Positions 1 through 9,183 of a stretch of DNA of 37,501 nucleotides are shown in pieces (the stretch's first letter is position 1; every line of letters starts with the position of its first letter). The notes beneath the pieces were generated by a model, which was not told where the DNA came from, searched no databases, and worked only from the letters and a program-made list of their open reading frames with translations. Position numbers and translations under genes: made by a program. The DNA is from Irineochytrium annulatum. Taxonomy: Eukaryota; Chytridiomycota; Chytridiomycetes; Chytridiales; Chytridiaceae. The stretch covers positions 1 to 37,501 of the forward strand of contig JADGJL010000141.1 of assembly GCA_027600665.1 (NCBI GenBank), written 5' to 3'.

Positions 1-84
1 GGCCGAGGGAATGGGGACGGGCACCGTTGGCGAAAGGGCGCAGAGGCGCCGGGTTTTGGGAGAGGCATGAGGGGGCCGAATTAA
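1..84 (+). CDS. possible C-terminal end of a gene cut by the left edge
   Basis: The first reading frame is open from base 1 to a TAA at 82-84 and would encode a short Gly/Arg-rich tail ending in GFGRGMRGPN. AT-rich sequence that looks like a 3' UTR follows. An RG-rich C-terminus is plausible for an RNA-binding protein, but 27 codons are too few to identify anything. A minus-strand gene running off the edge, with an ATG near base 71, cannot be excluded. Confidence 0.2.
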   Translation, partial: GRGNGDGHRWRKGAEAPGFGRGMRGPN

Positions 85-377
85 GGCGGCATAGGGTTTG
101 GTATGGTAGTGACCATCTCTCAAATAGCTGCAGTAATTTGTTCCTTTTTTGCTATTTGTATTTATTCAGCAGCAGTCAGTGCTGACTCATGAATGAGCCG
201 TTACGTTTGCTCGTTATAAAATATGGTTACATTTCCGCCTGACATTGTTTTGATTCATTTGGAGATATAAGTAACATGCAGCTCTCGACAAAGTTTGAAA
301 AATGGCATTGACAGCATGTCGGAGTGGAATACAGCAGATACGTGCGGAAAAAGGAAACGGTGACGTCTGGAAGTAAA
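85..377. other. intergenic spacer, probable 3' flanks
   Basis: AT-rich sequence between the edge fragment and the end of the reductase gene on the minus strand. No coding pattern, repeat or RNA gene is seen. Confidence 0.4.
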
Positions 378-1552
378 CTAGATTGGCGACAGGATCCACT
401 TCCTACCCTCCTCCTCGGTCGTCGCCTCCTTCTTCCTCTTCCCCATCATGAGTCTCAGCACAACATACAACGTCTCGAGCCTGGGAGCCGCCACTCCAAC
501 CCTCCTTGCCTCCCTGATAACGTTCCCAAAAATAAACTCGCTCTCGGTCTGGTTGCCCTGCTCCCAATCCACAATGATGCTCGCCTTGTACGGCCCCAGG
601 TTCTCCGTGATGGCGATAAACTCATCCAGGGTCGGCATGCCCTGCGTGCCCAATGGCAGTGGCGCGCCCAGCACGGCCTCCGAGATCCTCATCACCTCCT
701 CCATCAGCTCCCTGACGCAGGCGCGCGCGTCGGGAGTCCGAGTCAGGACGAGCGAATCGACGCCACCGGCGCAGAGCCCCAGGAAGCCGAAGGTGGCGTT
801 CCAGAGCGTCTTGTGCCATCGAGCCACGCGGACGTCGGCCACCGAGAGGGCCGTCACGCCGCGGGAGGTCAGGAGGCGTGCGATCTCCTGCGACACGTCG
901 TCCTTGGGCCGCGTGGTTCCGGCCGGCAGGTGCAGGCCCATGACGGCGCGTTGGATGGCGGCGGCCTCGATCTTGCCAGGTCCGACCTGCGTGACGCCGA
1001 CGTACATGACGACGCTGATGAGCGGGGTGTTGGGGAAGGCGGTCGCGACGCGGTCCTCGATCCCGATGCCGTTCTGCCATAGGCTGATAGACCTTGTGTT
1101 TGGGCCGACGCAGGGGCGGAGGAGGGGGACCGGGTCGACGGTGGCCTTTGTCATGACGAAAACGTGGTCGAAGTCGGAGCCGTGGGAGGATCGCGCCTCG
1201 GCCGGATCGCGGTAGACGGCGTGAGGGCGGAAGACGTAGGGTTTGCGGCCTTGGTGGTTGATGTGGAAGCCGGAGTCCAGTACCTGGGACCCCCGTCAAT
1301 GGACGCATCAAGAAGTAATCGAAGTCGGCTCACCTCTTGGTAGTTCGATCGGCAAACCATCGAGACCCGGACTGTGGGTCCCGGCAGCTCCTGCAGGCTG
1401 CCGCCGAACAATGCGCCGCATGCGCCGCCGCCGATGATCAGCACGTGGACGGTCTGGGAGGAGGACGAGGAAGGCATCGCGTTAGTCAGGAAACGTCAGC
1501 GCCGCGGGCAACCCACGGCGCCTACGGCTCCACGACTCACCTGAGAAGCCAT
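378..1552 (-). CDS. 2-dehydropantoate 2-reductase (ApbA/PanE) family protein
   Basis: Predicted NAD(P)-dependent reductase of about 345 residues. True PanE/Pan5 enzymes reduce ketopantoate to pantoate in pantothenate synthesis, but fungi have several paralogues, so the substrate is unsure. Exons on the minus strand are 1552-1541, 1453-1334 and 1283-378, with introns of 87 and 50 nt. The N-terminal Rossmann loop reads LIIGGGACGALFGG (residues 9-22). VMTKAT near residue 90 and QNGIGIEDRV near 114 are family motifs. The C-terminal ApbA_C domain carries RWHKTLWNATFG, with the probable catalytic Lys at about 202. The first exon encodes only MASQ. I prefer it because its GTGAGT donor, CTGACTAAC branch site and CCCAG acceptor are all good and the join leads straight into the dinucleotide-binding strand. 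The alternative is an ATG at 1477, which needs no first intron and gives a Ser-rich start. The protein ends in a charged tail without a targeting signal. Confidence 0.85.
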
Positions 1553-2091
1553 TTGCTTGAATGATGCGGACAACCTCGAGCTTTCAAAGCAAGATTCCAG
1601 TGCAGCCCCGGCATAAAACAGGACTTGCCTGGACCTCGTGACAGCGCGGCCCGACGCCATAGTTTAATCAGCGAAGGACGTCGCTTGATATTTTAAACAA
1701 TGTATCAACTCATTTAAATCGTTTTCGAACTGCCAGAGAAAGAAAAATGTTTTTCATAAAAAAAGGAGAAGGCATCAAAGCGATTTGGAGAACCCTACTC
1801 AGTTGCCAGATATAATTTTTGTTTTTGGGTGGGTGCGATCTTGCATGGACACGTCATTAACTGTCTGCACTCAAGTCTCACATTCCTCAAGTCCAATTCA
1901 AAAGGCTCGTGATTGAGATAAATTGCCATTTATTGTAATTCGGACGCTGTTGGTAAAGAACTACATAGAAAACTTATGGAGAGGCCTGCGCGACGCCCGC
2001 GCTAATCTATTTTGAAGAGGAAAAACACTTGACTGGAGAGTCGAATAACATGGGAGACGCAGGTGAGATCAAGAAGGAGGCGGAAACCAGC
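1553..2091. other. spacer: reductase promoter and 3' flank of cysteine-rich gene A
   Basis: AT-rich sequence. The left side should hold the promoter of the minus-strand reductase. The right side holds the 3' UTR and poly(A) signal of gene A. No further gene is seen. Confidence 0.5.
1924..1963 (-). promoter_or_regulatory. conserved 3' UTR block with AATAAA, gene A
   Basis: Read on the minus strand this is TAGTTCTTTA, then an ACAGCG core, then ACAATAAATGG. It matches blocks after genes B and C almost base for base. The AATAAA hexamer lies at 1934-1929, about 160 nt past the gene A stop. It is a probable poly(A) signal, and the extra conserved bases may add regulation. Confidence 0.7.
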
Positions 2092-3356
2092 TCAGAGGTC
2101 CGTGACGGACCGGCAGACACCGCCGACATCGCTGACCTGTTAGCACAAAAATTCGTTTAAGTGAGGTGCAAAACGCGAAAGCAACGCTCAGAAGGCCTAT
2201 CAAGTGGAAAATCTACTTACGGGAAGCTTCTGGTGCCTGCGCGGCCTGCAGAGGGTACCGACCTCGCACACGGGCGCGTTCTTGGTGTTACCGCCGCAGA
2301 AGTCCCCCGCCTTGGCAAGCCTGAGGCAGATGCCGCCGATGTCCTTCTGCGGGAGCTGGTCGACGGGCATGAAGCCCTCGTGGTCCCGGCGGACGCAGGT
2401 GAGGCCCTGGGGGCAGACGGCGGCATCGGCGACGTTGCCGCCGCAGGCGCCGCCGAGCACGGCAACCTTCTTGCAGAGGCCGTCGGCGTCGGACTGGTTC
2501 GGGGGAGAGGTGATGACGCACTCGAGGCCGGAGGCGCAGTCGATGCCGAGGAAGCCGCCGCAGAACTGGTTGAGCGCGGCGCCGGCGAAACGGCAGACGC
2601 CCGTCGCGTCGGCGGCGGAGGAGGTGATGATGCACTCGAGGCCCGAGTCGCAGGTGATGCCCGCGATGCCGCCGCAGGTCTCACCGAGCTCGGCCGCGTT
2701 AACCTTCTGTTCACCGAAGGTGGCGAGTCAGCGAGGGAAGCAGAAAAGGAAAGATTAACGCGTCCCATTACCTTCTGGCAGACGCCGGTCGCGTCAGCAA
2801 CCGATGAGGTGATGATGCACGCGAGGCCCGAGGCGCAGGGAAGGCCCGCAAATCCACCGCAGGTCTGGCCAATCTGCGCGCCGCTGTTCTCCTTCTCGCA
2901 GACGCCAGTCGCGTCGGCAACGTTTGAGGTGATGTTGCAGGTGAGGCCCGCGGCGCATTTAAGGCCCGCGAATCCACCGCAGGTCTGGCCAATCTGCGCG
3001 CCGCTGTTCTCCTTCTCGCAGACGCCAGTCGCGTCGGCAACGTTCGAGGTGATGTTGCAGGTAAGGCCCGCGGCGCATTTAAGGCCCGCAAATCCACCGC
3101 AGGTCTGGCCGATCTGCGCGCCGGTGTTCTCCTTCTCGCAGACGCCGGTCGCGTCAGCAACGTGCGAGGTCATGTGGCAGGTGAGGCCCGAGTCGCAGGT
3201 GATACCCGCAATGCCACCGCAGGTCTGGCCGGCCTGAGCGGGAGCCCCCTGTGGTTGGAGAGTTAATAGCGAGTCGCGTTGTCACCACCAAGAAAAACTT
3301 ACGGCGTAGGCCGCCGAGGCAAGGAGGACGACGGAGGCGATGGTGGCGGAGAGCAT
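2092..3356 (-). CDS. secreted cysteine-rich repeat protein A (six-repeat paralogue)
   Basis: A 353-residue secreted protein of unknown function. Exons on the minus strand are 3356-3303, 3248-2772, 2706-2221 and 2136-2092. Exon 1 encodes an 18-residue signal peptide (MLSATIASVVLLASAAYA). Exons 2 and 3 encode six Cys-rich repeats of about 40 residues built on GQTCGGFAGLxCAxGLxC, then TSxVADATGVCxK. A C-terminal part shared with paralogues B and C follows, including GGFMPVDQLPQKDIGG. The last exon encodes VSDVGGVCRSVTDL. NIT glycosylation sequons occur in repeats 2 and 3. Intron 2 may end after CAG or AAG, a one-Lys difference. Paralogues B and C have only one such N-terminal repeat, so A looks like the expanded member. 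The Cys spacing recalls small disulfide modules such as Dickkopf/colipase-like folds, but I cannot assign a Pfam family. TATA and poly(A) signals resemble those of B and C. Confidence 0.85.
2761..3240 (-). repeat. tandem 120-bp coding repeats in gene A
   Basis: Four head-to-tail units lie at 3240-3121, 3120-3001, 3000-2881 and 2880-2761, each encoding 40 residues. The two central units differ at only 4 of 120 positions, counted by eye. The outer units are more diverged, and two more degenerate repeats follow in exon 3. The 120-bp period holds the frame, so unit number could change without breaking the protein. Confidence 0.92.
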
Positions 3357-3428
3357 TCTAGTGGAGATCAGTGACGATGAGGTGATGAGGAGCAGAAGAG
3401 GATGAAGGTTGATTGTAATGGGAACCGG

Positions 3429-3436
3429 TTTAAATA
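3429..3436 (-). promoter_or_regulatory. TATA box of gene A (TATTTAAA)
   Basis: TATTTAAA on the minus strand lies about 75 nt before the ATG at 3356. A pyrimidine-rich leader follows, the same layout as in genes B and C. Confidence 0.6.
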
Positions 3437-4466
3437 GGCTTTCGGCACCCGCTTATGGTAAAATTTTCGGGCTTGCCTAGTACAAGGAAAAGAAGGGTTA
3501 ACGCTGGTTGTCCGTGGAATAGTGGTGGATGACAGCGGTGCAGGCTCGTTGATCGTGGGCGTACGATGGGGGTCCGGGCTCGACGCGGTGAGAAACAGCC
3601 GCCACGTTCAGACATTTGGCAGGGGGAGGCCCGCGCCTCAACATGACGCCCCGAACCCTTGCGTTGGCTGGGTAAGAAGCAAAGAAGCGAAATGATGGGA
3701 GGTTGGCTCTATACCCATGAGCAAAAACTTCGTTTACAATCACTCGTTGTATCATTAGAAACTCAATCCAACAAAAAAATCGTAAGAATCCGTTTGCTTG
3801 GGCCAGAGGCGACCACGGGAAAGAGTAAGCTGAAAACACCAGCCCATGATGGTCATATCGAGATGGCCGCGGGTTTGTAATATCACCGTGGACCTTTTGC
3901 GTCCTGATCGTGCATGCATCAGCCAAACTATAGACGCTGGACACAGCGGGGGGCATACAGAGAGCCACTGAACCGAACGTCCCAGCCGGGGCATGAAGTT
4001 TTGCCAGTTTGGCCAACACATATGGATTGCGATCGTTCGGCGACGGTCTTTCCGGCTGGCGCCTTCGTCGGGCCACGTAGTCTCTCGCCGCTCCCTTGCT
4101 CGCGTCGGTCTCCCTCTCCCTCTCAAGGCAGATCCACCTCCGCCGCCAATGAAACTCTACACTTCCTCCCAGTCGTCCAGTCCATCTCAGACGGCTTTCC
4201 AGCTCAGTGTCGACGCGGGCGGGAGGACTTCGATGGGGTGGGGGTGGGCATTCAGCAGTTGACCACCGGAAAAGTAAGAAGTGAAGTCGTGTAACGTTCC
4301 GAATTGAGCCGAAAGATCGGGGTCATTGAGCCGCTGTGCCGGCGTTCCATCACTCTAACTGGCCGCTGCTCCGAGATCGCGGGCGCGCCAGACACTGCTG
4401 GATTCATCGCCCAGCCCACTGCGTTCTCACCCATCACCCGCCGAGTTTCCGGCTGGCTGAGATCGC
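3437..4466. other. divergent intergenic region between gene A and the transcription factor
   Basis: About 1 kb holding the promoters of minus-strand gene A and the plus-strand transcription-factor gene. Open frames here lack conserved motifs, and none encodes a C6 zinc cluster that could be the missing N-terminus of the downstream factor. GTTAACCCTT on the minus strand (3502-3493) recurs upstream of gene B. Confidence 0.5.
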
Positions 4467-6672
4467 ATGCCGCCTGACGGGTTGACCGGCGGCCGGGCAG
4501 GCTCCAGCTCTCGCATCTCCATCAGCGACCTGTTGAATGATGATGCTGCTGACGGGCCGGACGGGCGATGGAAGCCGAAGCCGGCTTGGAATGCGTTGCC
4601 GGCGGAGACCATCACGCCACGGACGACCGCGGAGAGCACGTTGGCAACCTCGCCATCTCCATCTGCTACCATCGACGCCGCATCAGAGCACACGTTTTCT
4701 CCAACTACAGGCGAGGAATTCGCACAGGACGACGGCACCACTTCCACGGACAGCACATTGTTGCCAAACTTGTCGAACGACACCGACACTCCAACTCCCT
4801 CCGACGCGCCGCCGCCGCCACCTGAGCTGTTGTCGAGGTTGTCTGGTGATGCCTCACCTCAGGCTACCGTCTCAGCACCGCCGGTGAAGCCAGACCTGGA
4901 TCTTATCCGTCGATACTTTGACACGTGCCCCAGCTTCCCGGGCGAGACCATCTTCCGCCCGCACCTGTGGTCTAACATCGACTCCGCCCCTTTAATCCTC
5001 AGGTTCTCACATCAGTATTTTCTACCATCTTTTGATTAGTGCCGTTTTATCTGAACCTTTCTAAGGCTCGCCCTCTCAGCCGAAGCAGCCCGCTACGTCC
5101 TCCCCGCCCTGCCCTTAGAGGTCTGCTGGTCGTTCTACCGGCCAGCCCGCGCGATCGCCTTTGGGATGTCCGACCCACCCTCGGTCGAGCTCGTGCAGGC
5201 TCTGCTGAAGCTAGGCCACGTCGCGACAGGCCTGGGCGACATGAAGGCCATGTCGGCCTTCACGGGGATGGGAATAAGGATGGCGATGTTGCTGAGGCTG
5301 GACCGGGAGGAGGTTGGGGATTTCGGCGAGGACGGGTTGCGGCGGTTGGAGATCGGAGATGGAGGGAAGAAGGGAGGAGTTGTACCGGAGGCAGCGCGAT
5401 GGGGTGGGACGTCTCCAAAGAGGGAGAACTCGAAAGCTGCTGGCCAGAGGATGGCGGACAAGGAAGAGGCGAGGAGGGCGGCGTATGAGAGGTTCGTTAA
5501 AAGAGAAGCGATGCGGAGACTCTGGCGTATCTGCATAATTACCGATCGACGTACGTATGCCTGTTTTCCTTCGCTCGCTTGACATCTGAACATTTGGCCG
5601 TCCAGTCGTCGCCATCGTCACCAACAACAAGCTCCTCCCCATGATTTCCGCCGTCGGCACCGATTGGGACCGTCGGTGGTTAAAACCCGGCCCTGGTTGC
5701 ACAGAGGCCCTGATGGCCCACGTCATCGAGATTATGCACTCGATCCAGAGTCACGTCTGCGTGCCCTTCGCCTCCATCCAGGACGTCGAGCTACGGCAGC
5801 CGGATTTTGATCAGTTGGAACTCGAGCTAGATGACTGGGTCGCGTGGTTGCCGCATTCGGATCTGACGGCTGATCGGCCCTGCGTGAGATGGTTTTGGCA
5901 TTATCAGGACTATGCCGACGCCCTGAATAACGGGTCGGGCGACATCGGCTTCGTCGAGCCCGACGACGGGATGGACGACGACACCGCGCCGTTCCCGACA
6001 TCCATCCCACCGCGGTTAGGCTCCAACTCAACATCCGCCCACCGCTCACTCCCCCTCCACACCGTTCCCGCCGACTTCTCCGACATCCCGCCCTGCCATT
6101 CCGCACCTTTGCCACCGCCACCCCCCTACATCGCCGCCTCTAGCCCCTGGACCATCCTCTGCACGTACCTATACCACCACACCTCCCGCCTCCTCCTGCA
6201 CCGGCCCAGACTCCTATGCCTCTCCGACGCCCTCCGAACCCCCAACTCCCGCACCGCGAAGGCAGAACGCCTTCTCGCGCGCAGCCTAGACGCGTGCAGC
6301 ACGTCCGCCCGGGCGGTGGCGCTTGTCAGCGCCGCCGTGGTGGGCACGTCGGGGATGGCGAGGCTGACGCAGAGCACGGCGGGCTTCTGCATCATGATGA
6401 GCAGCATCGCGCTCGAGGCCGTGGCGCAGTGTGAGGGGTTCTACGGCGATCCGCCCACGCCGCGGCAGGACGGAGGGGAAGGGTTGGGGTTGGAGGAGAC
6501 GAGGAGGCTGATGCGGGCGAATTTGGAGCTGGTGAGGTCTATGAAGTGGTATTGGGCTGTGGCGGGAATGTGGGAGGTGACGATAGTGGAGATGTTGAGG
6601 GGCTTGAGGGGTGGTGAGCAAGAGGGTGGAGGCGAAGGCGTTAAAGGGGAAGAAGGCGTTGTGGTGCGTTGA
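4467..6672 (+). CDS. fungal-specific transcription factor domain protein lacking a zinc cluster
   Basis: A 695-residue nuclear regulator by homology, with unknown targets. Exons are 4467-5002, 5066-5550 and 5606-6672. The first 130 residues are Ser/Thr/Pro-rich and disordered. DLDLIRRYFDTCPSFPGETI begins the fungal-specific (Fungal_trans-like) homology region. The segment after intron 1, LALSAEAARYVLPALPLEVC, and the junction RRLWRICIITDRLVAIVTNN (intron 2 falls inside it) fit that domain, where an R-R-x-W helix is followed by D-R. The middle holds a Pro/Ser linker and the tail is Glu/Gly-rich. Most proteins of this class start with a Zn2Cys6 DNA-binding cluster. None is visible here or in the kilobase upstream. 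It may be a domain-only co-regulator, or a first exon may lie far upstream. The intron 1 donor is uncertain: GTTCTC at 5003 and GTATTT at 5015 both keep the frame. Confidence 0.8.
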
Positions 6673-7219
6673 TAAAGTATATTGTATATGATGACGGGAC
6701 GGTGTAAATCTGTGGGCGGGTATCATAGATGAGGTGATTATGATGGTATCTTATTAGTTTTGTTTTTGCACGTTACTTTTTTCTGGTCGCCCCTTAACTG
6801 GGTGGCATCTCAAGTATCGAGCCCGATTTAGTGAGGGCTGCGACCGATTTATAGTGATATCATAATATTATTCAATATGTGCTGTTTGCACAGTGAGTTG
6901 GACAATACAAGCATCGATACATTGATATGCAAGCTCTTTAAAGAATCAGGGCACCACGGTTGTCGTTCCTGTGTCCATGGCAGTGGAGGGTGTCCCTCAT
7001 AGGATTTAGGGTCCGAGCTTCCACTGGCCGTGGCGACTGGTGGCTGACGGGCTGACAGGTCAGCCTTGACGTACGTTCGGCAGGTAAACCCTCAACTTCA
7101 CGGTTAGGTTTGTGACCGTTTACCGCAAAGACCGAAAGACTCCTTCAAATTTTTTTTTTTCTGTTTCTTTCCAGCTACACAAAATAGTTAACCCTTCACC
7201 CCTTGCCGGGGCACCTTGA
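6673..7219. other. spacer: transcription-factor 3' flank and gene B promoter
   Basis: AT-rich sequence with no gene. The right half leads to the gene B TATA box. It carries a T-rich tract near 7150-7170 and GTTAACCCTT at 7187-7196, also found upstream of gene A. Confidence 0.45.
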
Positions 7220-7227
7220 TATAAAAG
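7220..7227 (+). promoter_or_regulatory. TATA box of gene B (TATAAAAG)
   Basis: A perfect TATAAAAG lies 112 nt before the gene B ATG and is followed by a long C/T-rich leader (about 7260-7325). TATA plus a pyrimidine leader is typical of strongly expressed fungal genes. Confidence 0.75.
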
Positions 7228-7331
7228 CTGCCTTGGCGTCGTTTCCCTACCTCACCAAAACACCTCTTCTCTCGGCCTCTTCGTCCTCCTCGCCACTCCT
7301 CCTTATTACCTCCACCGCACTTCCTCCAACG

Positions 7332-7934
7332 ATGCTCTTCAACACCCTCATCTCCGTCGTCGTCCTCGCCTCGGCCGCCCTCGCCGTAAGTGTCCATCTC
7401 AGAAACTTTCGATCTTCCACAACTAACCCTTTTTTTCCCAACCCACCAGGCCCCCAGCCAGAAGTTCGCCAAGTTCAACGAGCACTGCGGCGGCTTCACG
7501 GTCTCGGCCCTCCCCTGCGCCAACGGCCTCACCTGCGTCCTCAACGTCTCCATGCCGGACGTTGGCGGCAAGTGCCAGAAGCTCGCCAAGGTCGGCGGCG
7601 CGTGCGGTGGCAACCTCGCCGAGCCCTACTCGTGCCCGAGCGGCCTGACGTGCGTCCGCGAGTCCCACGGTGGCTACATGCCCGTCGACCAGCTCATGCA
7701 GAAGGACATCGGTGGCACTTGCCTTAAGCTCGCCCAGACGAACGAGAGCTGCGGAGGCAACATGGTGACGGCGCCTGTTTGCCAGACCGGCCTTCTTTGC
7801 AAGCCCAGGCAGGGTCAGAGGCTGCCCGTAAGTTCACCTTCCCTCTTTCCCTTTTCATTGTTCGCGTCGCTCACAGCAATCTCCTTGTTTGCTAGGTTGC
7901 CGAGATTGGCGGCGTCTGCCTCAGCGATCTCTGA
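7332..7934 (+). CDS. secreted cysteine-rich protein B
   Basis: A 156-residue small secreted protein of unknown function. Exons are 7332-7385, 7450-7827 and 7896-7934, all joined in phase 0. Exon 1 is exactly the signal peptide MLFNTLISVVVLASAALA. The mature part has one N-terminal module (EHCGGFTVSALPCANGLTC, sequon NVS), a second (GGACGG to CPSGLTC), the family signature GGYMPVDQLMQKDIGG, and a third (ESCGGN to CQTGLLC). The last exon gives VAEIGGVCLSDL. Cysteines are even and regularly spaced, as in a disulfide-rich extracellular protein. Intron positions match paralogues A and C, and the third exon is nearly identical to that of C. No catalytic motif is seen. It could be a wall-associated protein, a secreted effector or a protease-inhibitor-like protein; the sequence does not decide. 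Confidence 0.88.
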
Positions 7935-8794
7935 GCCGCATGCCTGAATTTCCTGTTTTGCGCTTCTCTTCCGTTCTCTTATCAAGTTTTCGCCACCATT
8001 GGATCATCACGCGTCCACGCTCACTAGCAATACCCTCAATTTTTGAATGTTTTTTCTATGTCGTTCCTTGCGAACAGTGCCCGATATTGCAATAAATTGC
8101 ATTTTATTTGATAATTTTCTGGCATTCTGATGTTATTTCACAAGCCACGATTGTCAATCTTGCAGATGTTCCACCCAATTTGCCGAGACCTTGTTTTGGT
8201 TAGAGAAGCAGGCAAGCTTATTTTATCTCTTGGCCAACCGGTTTTCTCGCGTCGATGGTAATGATGGTAAGTGTCAGCACATTCGATTGAACCTTGCGTT
8301 CTTTTATTGGACCTTCCAGACCTCGGCCATTTGTATATCCTAAGTCCTCTGTTTAGCCCTGAATTTTTTTCCAAACGTTCATTTCCTGTGCCTTAGCAAG
8401 ATCTTTGAGAGCACGTGTTTAATTCACGGACAAAGCGCTCTTGAGTGTGACGTGCATGTATGAAAGCTTGGGCCGTATAAATGGTCGAAAACAATGAAAG
8501 TACGTAATGTGTTTGTTCATCCTGACGATGCACCACCCGGACCCCAAGACGGCGCCAACGATTATGAACTCCACGGCCAGCTATTTGAGCTTCAGAGAAG
8601 CCGCGCTAGTTGTTCCCGGCGGCAGGTGTTGTGGGCGTGCGAAGCCAGACCAGTGCGGCAAAAAAATGTGCTCATAAACAGGGATAGCGCGTAACATATT
8701 ATTCTGCCTCGGGACCCAGTTCCCTTCCTTTCACCTCACTCCAAAGCCTTCCCTCAGCTCCTTCTCGCCTTCACCTCTTTCTAACTCCACCGAG
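7935..8794. other. spacer between gene B and the family remnant
   Basis: Gene B 3' UTR, then about 700 nt of mixed composition. A TATAAATG at 8476-8483 and a C/T-rich stretch at 8700-8790 resemble the promoter and leader of the Cys-rich genes and probably belong to the decayed copy. A 66-codon frame at 8494-8694 shows no family features. Confidence 0.45.
8061..8100 (+). promoter_or_regulatory. conserved 3' UTR block with AATAAA, gene B
   Basis: GCGAACAGTGCCCG is followed by TTGCAATAAATTGC, with AATAAA at 8092-8097, about 158 nt past the stop. It aligns with the blocks after genes A and C. Probable poly(A) signal with conserved flanks. Confidence 0.75.
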
Positions 8795-8972
8795 ATGCTT
8801 CTCAACAAATGTCGTTTCCGCCCGCCTCGGCCGCCGTTGCAACGTACTGCTTTCCCAGGCTAATATTCTTCGTTGTCTTTAGGTCCAGGTCGGCGGAATC
8901 TGCCTCCAAGCAGATAGTGGCCTTCTCTCTGCGCCGCGCTGCGTCTCCTAGTCGAGCCGCATGATCATTTGC
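8795..8972 (+). pseudogene. decayed, internally deleted cysteine-rich family copy
   Basis: An ATG in a B/C-like context (CTCAACA, then GTCGTTTCCG) starts a signal-peptide-like exon ending GCCTCGGCCGCCGTTGCA, but small deletions break its frame. It runs directly into sequence matching the end of the last intron of gene C (TTCTTCGTTGT, CTTTAG at 8877-8882) and then a last-exon copy encoding VQVGGICLQAD. The 3' flank (CCTTCTCTCTGCG) also matches gene C. The whole Cys-rich middle exon is missing. Since intron sequence is retained, this is a genomic deletion product, not a retrocopy. Confidence 0.75.
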
Positions 8973-9183
8973 CTTCTTATCTGTACAAACCGGCCGCCGT
9001 TGCTGCTTTGAGAGAAACCCTGCCGAATTATTCCCGATTAGTAGTTCCTGCAAGCTGCCATACTTCGAGGCGTAAACGCGAAGTGATCAACAAACTTGGC
9101 CGTGAACCGACAATTACACAATCAATCGAGGCGCGCTCTGGACAACACATTCGCCGTGACCATCGTCATTGCTCGGCGACCTC

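Noticed and set aside
2161..3237. 358-codon plus-strand open frame opposite cysteine-rich gene A
   Set aside because: It is an antisense mirror of GC-rich repeats. The minus strand has the signal peptide, splice sites and paralogues.
3498..4076. 192-codon minus-strand open frame in the A/transcription-factor promoter region
   Set aside because: No conserved motif, composition unlike neighbouring genes, and it overlaps the likely gene A promoter.
3493..7196. GTTAACCCTT upstream of genes A and B as a regulatory site
   Set aside because: The 10-mer occurs at different distances from the TATA boxes and was not found before gene C, so chance is likely.
8494..8694. 66-codon frame after a TATAAATG upstream of the family remnant
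   Set aside because: No signal peptide, no Cys pattern of the family and no splice signals. Probably chance.
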